DNA of 64,000 bases. Source: Vreelandella sp042466685. GTDB taxonomy: Bacteria; Pseudomonadota; Gammaproteobacteria; Pseudomonadales; Halomonadaceae. The notes under the pieces were generated by a model, which was not told where the DNA came from, searched no databases, and saw only the letters and a list, made by a program, of their open reading frames with translations. The translations under genes were made by a program, and so were the position numbers. Shown one piece after another: positions 61,302 through 64,000 of this stretch; position 1 is the first letter of the stretch; every line of letters starts with the position of its first letter. The stretch spans positions 1,488,001-1,552,000 of the forward strand of contig NZ_CP170448.1 of assembly GCF_042466685.1 (NCBI RefSeq), written 5' to 3'.

Positions 61302-62537
61302 GTGAAAGGATGGTTTCAACGACTGAGTACTCAAAATAAACTCGCCAGCATCCATAACTTGCACGATGTTGAGCGGCTCGCTCGGCGCAAACTGCCCAGG
61401 CCAATTTTTGGCTACATCGACCATGTGGCCGAGGATGGGCGTACCCAGCGCGCGAATCTGAGTGCTTTTGATGAGTACCACTTTTTGCCCAAAGCGTTTG
61501 TTAACGTTGCGCAAATTGATCTGCACACTGAACTGTATGGCAAACGCTACGCCGTGCCTTTCGGTATCGCCCCCATGGGGATCAGCGCGCTCTCGACTTA
61601 CCAGGGGGACTTAGTGCTGGCGCGGGCAGCGGCGAGGCGCAACCTGCCAATGATTATGAGCGGTTCATCGCTGGTGCCCATGGAGGAAGTGGCCAAGGTG
61701 GAGGGCGCCGACTGGTTTCAGGCGTATCTGCCGGGAACCCCGGAAGGTATCGAAGCCCTGCTGGCAAGGATCCAACGGGCTGGTTTTAAAAAACTAGTGG
61801 TAACACTCGATTACCCCGTACCCCCCAATCCGGATAATTTCCGCCGTTCGGGGTTTTCCTCACCGCTAGAGCCAAGCCTGCGCCTAGCCTTCGATGGCTT
61901 GATGCGTCCAGGCTGGCTGTGTAATACCTTCCTACGCACGCTGTGGAAGCATGGCATGCCGCATTTTGAAAATAACCATGCCGAGCGAGGGGCACCAGTG
62001 ATCTCCCGTGAAGCCGCGCGAGACTTCTCCGGGCGCAGCCATTTTGACTGGGGCTATCTCGACTTGGTGCGGCGCCTATGGCCCGACACCTTGATCGTTA
62101 AAGGAGTGCTCAACCCTGATGATGCGGTACGTGCTCAGCAGGCGGGGGTTGAAGGCATTATTCTTTCCAATCATGGCGCTCGCCAATTGGATTGCACTAT
62201 CTCCCCGCTCCAGGTACTACCAGAGATTAAGCGCCGGGTCAGTGATATTCCGATAATGATCGACAGCGGCTTCCGACGTGGCACGGACGTGATCAAGGCG
62301 CTGTCCCTGGGGGCTGACTTTGTCTTTGTCGGGCGCCCCTTCAACTACGCCGCCGCCTGCGCGGGGCAGGCTGGCGTAGAGCATATTGCCGATCTTCTAC
62401 AGCGTGAAGTTGAACGCAATATGGCGCTGCTGGGGCTGATCAGCCTCTCGCAGCTAGACCGTACCTGCCTCTACCAACCAACAGCCGGTGAAGTACCGCA
62501 GTCATTGTCGCCCATGCACAAAAGCATCAGCGGATGA
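61302..62537 (+). CDS. FMN-dependent alpha-hydroxy-acid dehydrogenase (LldD/mandelate type)
   Basis: 411 residues. The barrel starts GYIDHVAEDGRT; FGIAPMGISAL, the active His/Arg in SNHGARQLDCTISPL and IMIDSGFRRGTDVIKAL bind FMN and substrate. A region of about 60 residues (ca. 190-250) corresponds to the membrane-binding insertion of the L-lactate/mandelate dehydrogenases. It oxidises L-lactate, glycolate or a related acid to the keto-acid. The start is GTG with AGGAG six bases upstream. It is followed by the repeat element. Confidence 0.88.
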   Translation: MKGWFQRLSTQNKLASIHNLHDVERLARRKLPRPIFGYIDHVAEDGRTQRANLSAFDEYHFLPKAFVNVAQIDLHTELYGKRYAVPFGIAPMGISALSTYQGDLVLARAAARRNLPMIMSGSSLVPMEEVAKVEGADWFQAYLPGTPEGIEALLARIQRAGFKKLVVTLDYPVPPNPDNFRRSGFSSPLEPSLRLAFDGLMRPGWLCNTFLRTLWKHGMPHFENNHAERGAPVISREAARDFSGRSHFDWGYLDLVRRLWPDTLIVKGVLNPDDAVRAQQAGVEGIILSNHGARQLDCTISPLQVLPEIKRRVSDIPIMIDSGFRRGTDVIKALSLGADFVFVGRPFNYAAACAGQAGVEHIADLLQREVERNMALLGLISLSQLDRTCLYQPTAGEVPQSLSPMHKSISG

Positions 62538-62577
62538 AACTGAACCAAGGTGTAGATCCGTACAACCCCCATTTTTA

Positions 62578-62658
62578 GTGCCACCGGGCGTCGTGCCGAC
62601 GCCTCCCGCGGGTGCCTCATTCGCTCGTGCCTCGCGAGATTCGTTACCACGCGCTACG
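62578..62658. repeat. right half of the palindromic repeat unit
   Basis: The sequence CCTCCCGCGGGTGCC to CGCGCTACG (62650-62658) equals the right half of the units at 55.3-55.9 kb; the left half is missing. The spacer after it (GTACGTGCTCGAAGC) is that of the array. Confidence 0.8.
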
Positions 62659-62689
62659 GTACGTGCTCGAAGCTGAACCTTTGGGTTTT

Positions 62690-62838
62690 CGTAGCGCGGC
62701 GTAAGCGTCAGCGCACCCGCGGAAGCAGCGCGCAGCGGTGCCGGGGGTTGGCTGAAGTGCCAACGGGCGTCGTACTGCCGCCTCCCGCGGGTGCTTCAAA
62801 CGCTCGCTGAGCTCACGTTCTCGTTATCACGCGCTACG
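62690..62838. repeat. complete palindromic repeat unit (second locus)
   Basis: A complete unit from CGTAGCGCG to CGCGCTACG with the inner CGCACCCGC/GCGGGTGC pair, more diverged on its right side than the units at 55.3 kb. The remaining 319-base gap between the flanking genes holds no credible gene. Confidence 0.8.
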
Positions 62839-62856
62839 GGATGTGCATCTGTCTCA

Positions 62857-63717
62857 TCAAAGCCTAAACCCTTCAACAATATGCTCAGCTAAACTATCAA
62901 TAATGGGTGATTGTGTAGAGGCGGTGCGCAATAGCACGATGGAGGATTCGGGTAATTCGGGAAAGCCCTCTTTTACACCCAGTATCTGCATATCAGCGGT
63001 CACTAAGCTGCGCATCCAGGCAGAAACGGCCAACCCCGCCCCAACAACGGCTTGCAGCGTTGCCAGGCTGGGGCTGCTGTAAGCAATTCGATAAGCTCGG
63101 TCTGCGCGGTCAAGCGCGTTGCAGGCATGGCGACGACAGAAGCAGGGGGCCTCAAACAGCGCAAGTGGCACCGGCGTCTGTAGATGAGTGCAGTGACTCT
63201 CAGCTGATACCCATACGGTAGCTTCACGCCTTAAAATCGTGCCAATCTCGTCGCCTATCTCCCGCGTCATAATAATTAGATCCAGGCTGCCTTGCGGCTG
63301 CTGGGATAGCACTGACGAGGGAGCGCAGTGGACATCCACGTCCACCAGCGGCCACGCCTGGGAAAAGGTTTTCAGAATGCCGGGCAAAAAGCGCATCACA
63401 TAGTCATCTGGCACGCCCAGGCGCACGCGGCCCACCATATCGGGCTGGCGCAACAACGTTAGGGCTTCCCCCTGCAGCGATAGAATCTTGCGCGCATAGC
63501 CAAGTAGCGTATGACCTTCACTGGTCAATAGCAGTTGGCGGTTTTGGCGTACAAACAGCGGGCGCTGAATAACATCCTCTTCCAGCCGCTTAATTTGCAT
63601 ACTCACAGCCGATTGAGTGCGGTTCACCGTTTGGGCGGCACGGGTGAAGCCGCCTTGATCGACAATCGCAACAAAGGTACGCAGTAGCTCGTGATCGATG
63701 GTGGGTAGCGTGGCCAT
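62857..63717 (-). CDS. LysR-type transcriptional regulator
   Basis: 286 residues. LLRTFVAIVDQGGFTRAAQTVNRTQSAVSMQIKRLEED is the winged HTH; the C-terminal domain has RVRLGVPDDYV and a Cys-rich part (CFCRRHACNALD). I use the ATG at 63717 and not the TTG four codons before it. It is divergent from the DUF1127 gene, with about 120 bases between, which is a frequent pairing. The inverted repeat ATCAATCTTTTTGAT (63722-63736) lies just upstream and may be an autoregulatory site. Confidence 0.9.
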   Translation of the reverse strand: MATLPTIDHELLRTFVAIVDQGGFTRAAQTVNRTQSAVSMQIKRLEEDVIQRPLFVRQNRQLLLTSEGHTLLGYARKILSLQGEALTLLRQPDMVGRVRLGVPDDYVMRFLPGILKTFSQAWPLVDVDVHCAPSSVLSQQPQGSLDLIIMTREIGDEIGTILRREATVWVSAESHCTHLQTPVPLALFEAPCFCRRHACNALDRADRAYRIAYSSPSLATLQAVVGAGLAVSAWMRSLVTADMQILGVKEGFPELPESSIVLLRTASTQSPIIDSLAEHIVEGFRL

Positions 63718-63721
63718 AGAT

Positions 63722-63736
63722 ATCAATCTTTTTGAT
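63722..63736. promoter_or_regulatory. inverted repeat ATCAA-N5-TTGAT, candidate LysR site
   Basis: Perfect 5-bp arms in the LysR/DUF1127 divergent promoter, directly before the LysR start. Confidence 0.3.
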
Positions 63737-63838
63737 GTTTGTCATAAGGACTATTCGTTGGATTGATTTTAGGTGCTGCTCAATACTTCCTTCAACACTT
63801 ATTTACGACGCCGTTTCTGGCGGCGCAGGGAGGTTGAA

Positions 63839-64000
63839 ATGGATCGCTCGCTACACTGCTTGCAAAACCAACAGTGCCAGGTGGTTGAGGCGCCGCAATC
63901 AAGGGTCACCTGGCGGGAAAGGTTTTATCGCTGGCGCCAGCTTAATCGTGAGCGCAATGCCCTGCGTCATTTAAGCGATGACATGCTAAAAGATATTGGC
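63839..64000 (+). CDS. DUF1127 protein, truncated by the window end
   Basis: Open from ATG 63839 (GGGAGG five bases upstream) to the edge, 54 codons so far. WRERFYRWRQLNRERNALRHLSDDMLKDIG is the conserved basic DUF1127 helix motif. Small DUF1127 proteins are RNA-binding or stress-linked in some bacteria, while most are unassigned. It is divergent from the LysR gene, which may control it. Confidence 0.8.
   Translation, partial: MDRSLHCLQNQQCQVVEAPQSRVTWRERFYRWRQLNRERNALRHLSDDMLKDIG

Overview
The window reads as a chromosome segment of a halophilic gammaproteobacterium, most likely Halomonadaceae (Halomonas or a close relative). The reasons are the gammaproteobacterial gene orders (nrdR-ribD-ribBA-ribH-nusB-thiL-pgpA and nudE/yrfG-hslR-hslO-pckA), a glucosylglycerate-type osmolyte module, a TAXI-TRAP transporter and an NSS-family symporter, and the general protein character. 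I see no rRNA, tRNA, CRISPR array, prophage or insertion sequence. Almost all of it is ordinary chromosomal backbone, so the unusual signals are mainly between genes.

Layout. 0-5 kb: the end of an XRE regulator, a 27-residue membrane microprotein, an LPD1/CLCA_X-type HExxH protein, a DJ-1/PfpI protein, two tandem CsrB/RsmZ-like small RNAs flanking a small zinc-ribbon gene, and an M42 peptidase. 4.7-13.3 kb: a LysR regulator divergent from a TAXI-TRAP transporter plus AtuA-like genes, then an MFS and an NSS transporter. 13.3-16.4 kb: an unknown membrane protein and the SOS-controlled umuDC pair with a good LexA box. 16.4-22 kb: an unknown exported protein, glyA, two lipoproteins (one FlgO-like) and a MotB-like OmpA protein without a MotA. 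22-24.7 kb: a candidate minus-strand small RNA with promoter and terminator, then the phosphatase and synthase of glucosylglycerate synthesis. 24.8-28.2 kb: twin Cache chemoreceptors with sigma-28 promoters.

28.4-35.8 kb is a sulfur block: persulfide dioxygenase-like hydrolase, split YeeE/YedE transporter, a two-component system, a c4 cytochrome and a TsdA-type thiosulfate dehydrogenase, followed on the other strand by DsbG and an Lgt-like/TlpA fusion. Together they suggest import and oxidation of reduced sulfur, with extracytoplasmic thiol-disulfide proteins alongside. At 35.9 kb a GH13_18 sugar phosphorylase may recycle the glucosylglycerate made by the 22-24 kb genes.

37.9-47.4 kb: nrdR, riboflavin genes (no riboflavin synthase alpha gene, and a RibA domain that has lost its zinc motif), nusB, thiL, pgpA, a YdgA-like protein and lon. 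47.6-52.1 kb: twin PAS (Aer-like) chemoreceptors. 52.3-55.3 kb: ilvD and an oxidoreductase. 55.26-55.93 kb: a tandem array of palindromic repeats of about 195 bp, seen again at 62.58-62.84 kb. 56-62.5 kb: nudE, yrfG, hslR, hslO, pckA, a Tat-type MsrB and an FMN-dependent hydroxy-acid dehydrogenase. The window ends with a LysR regulator divergent from a DUF1127 gene that runs off the edge.
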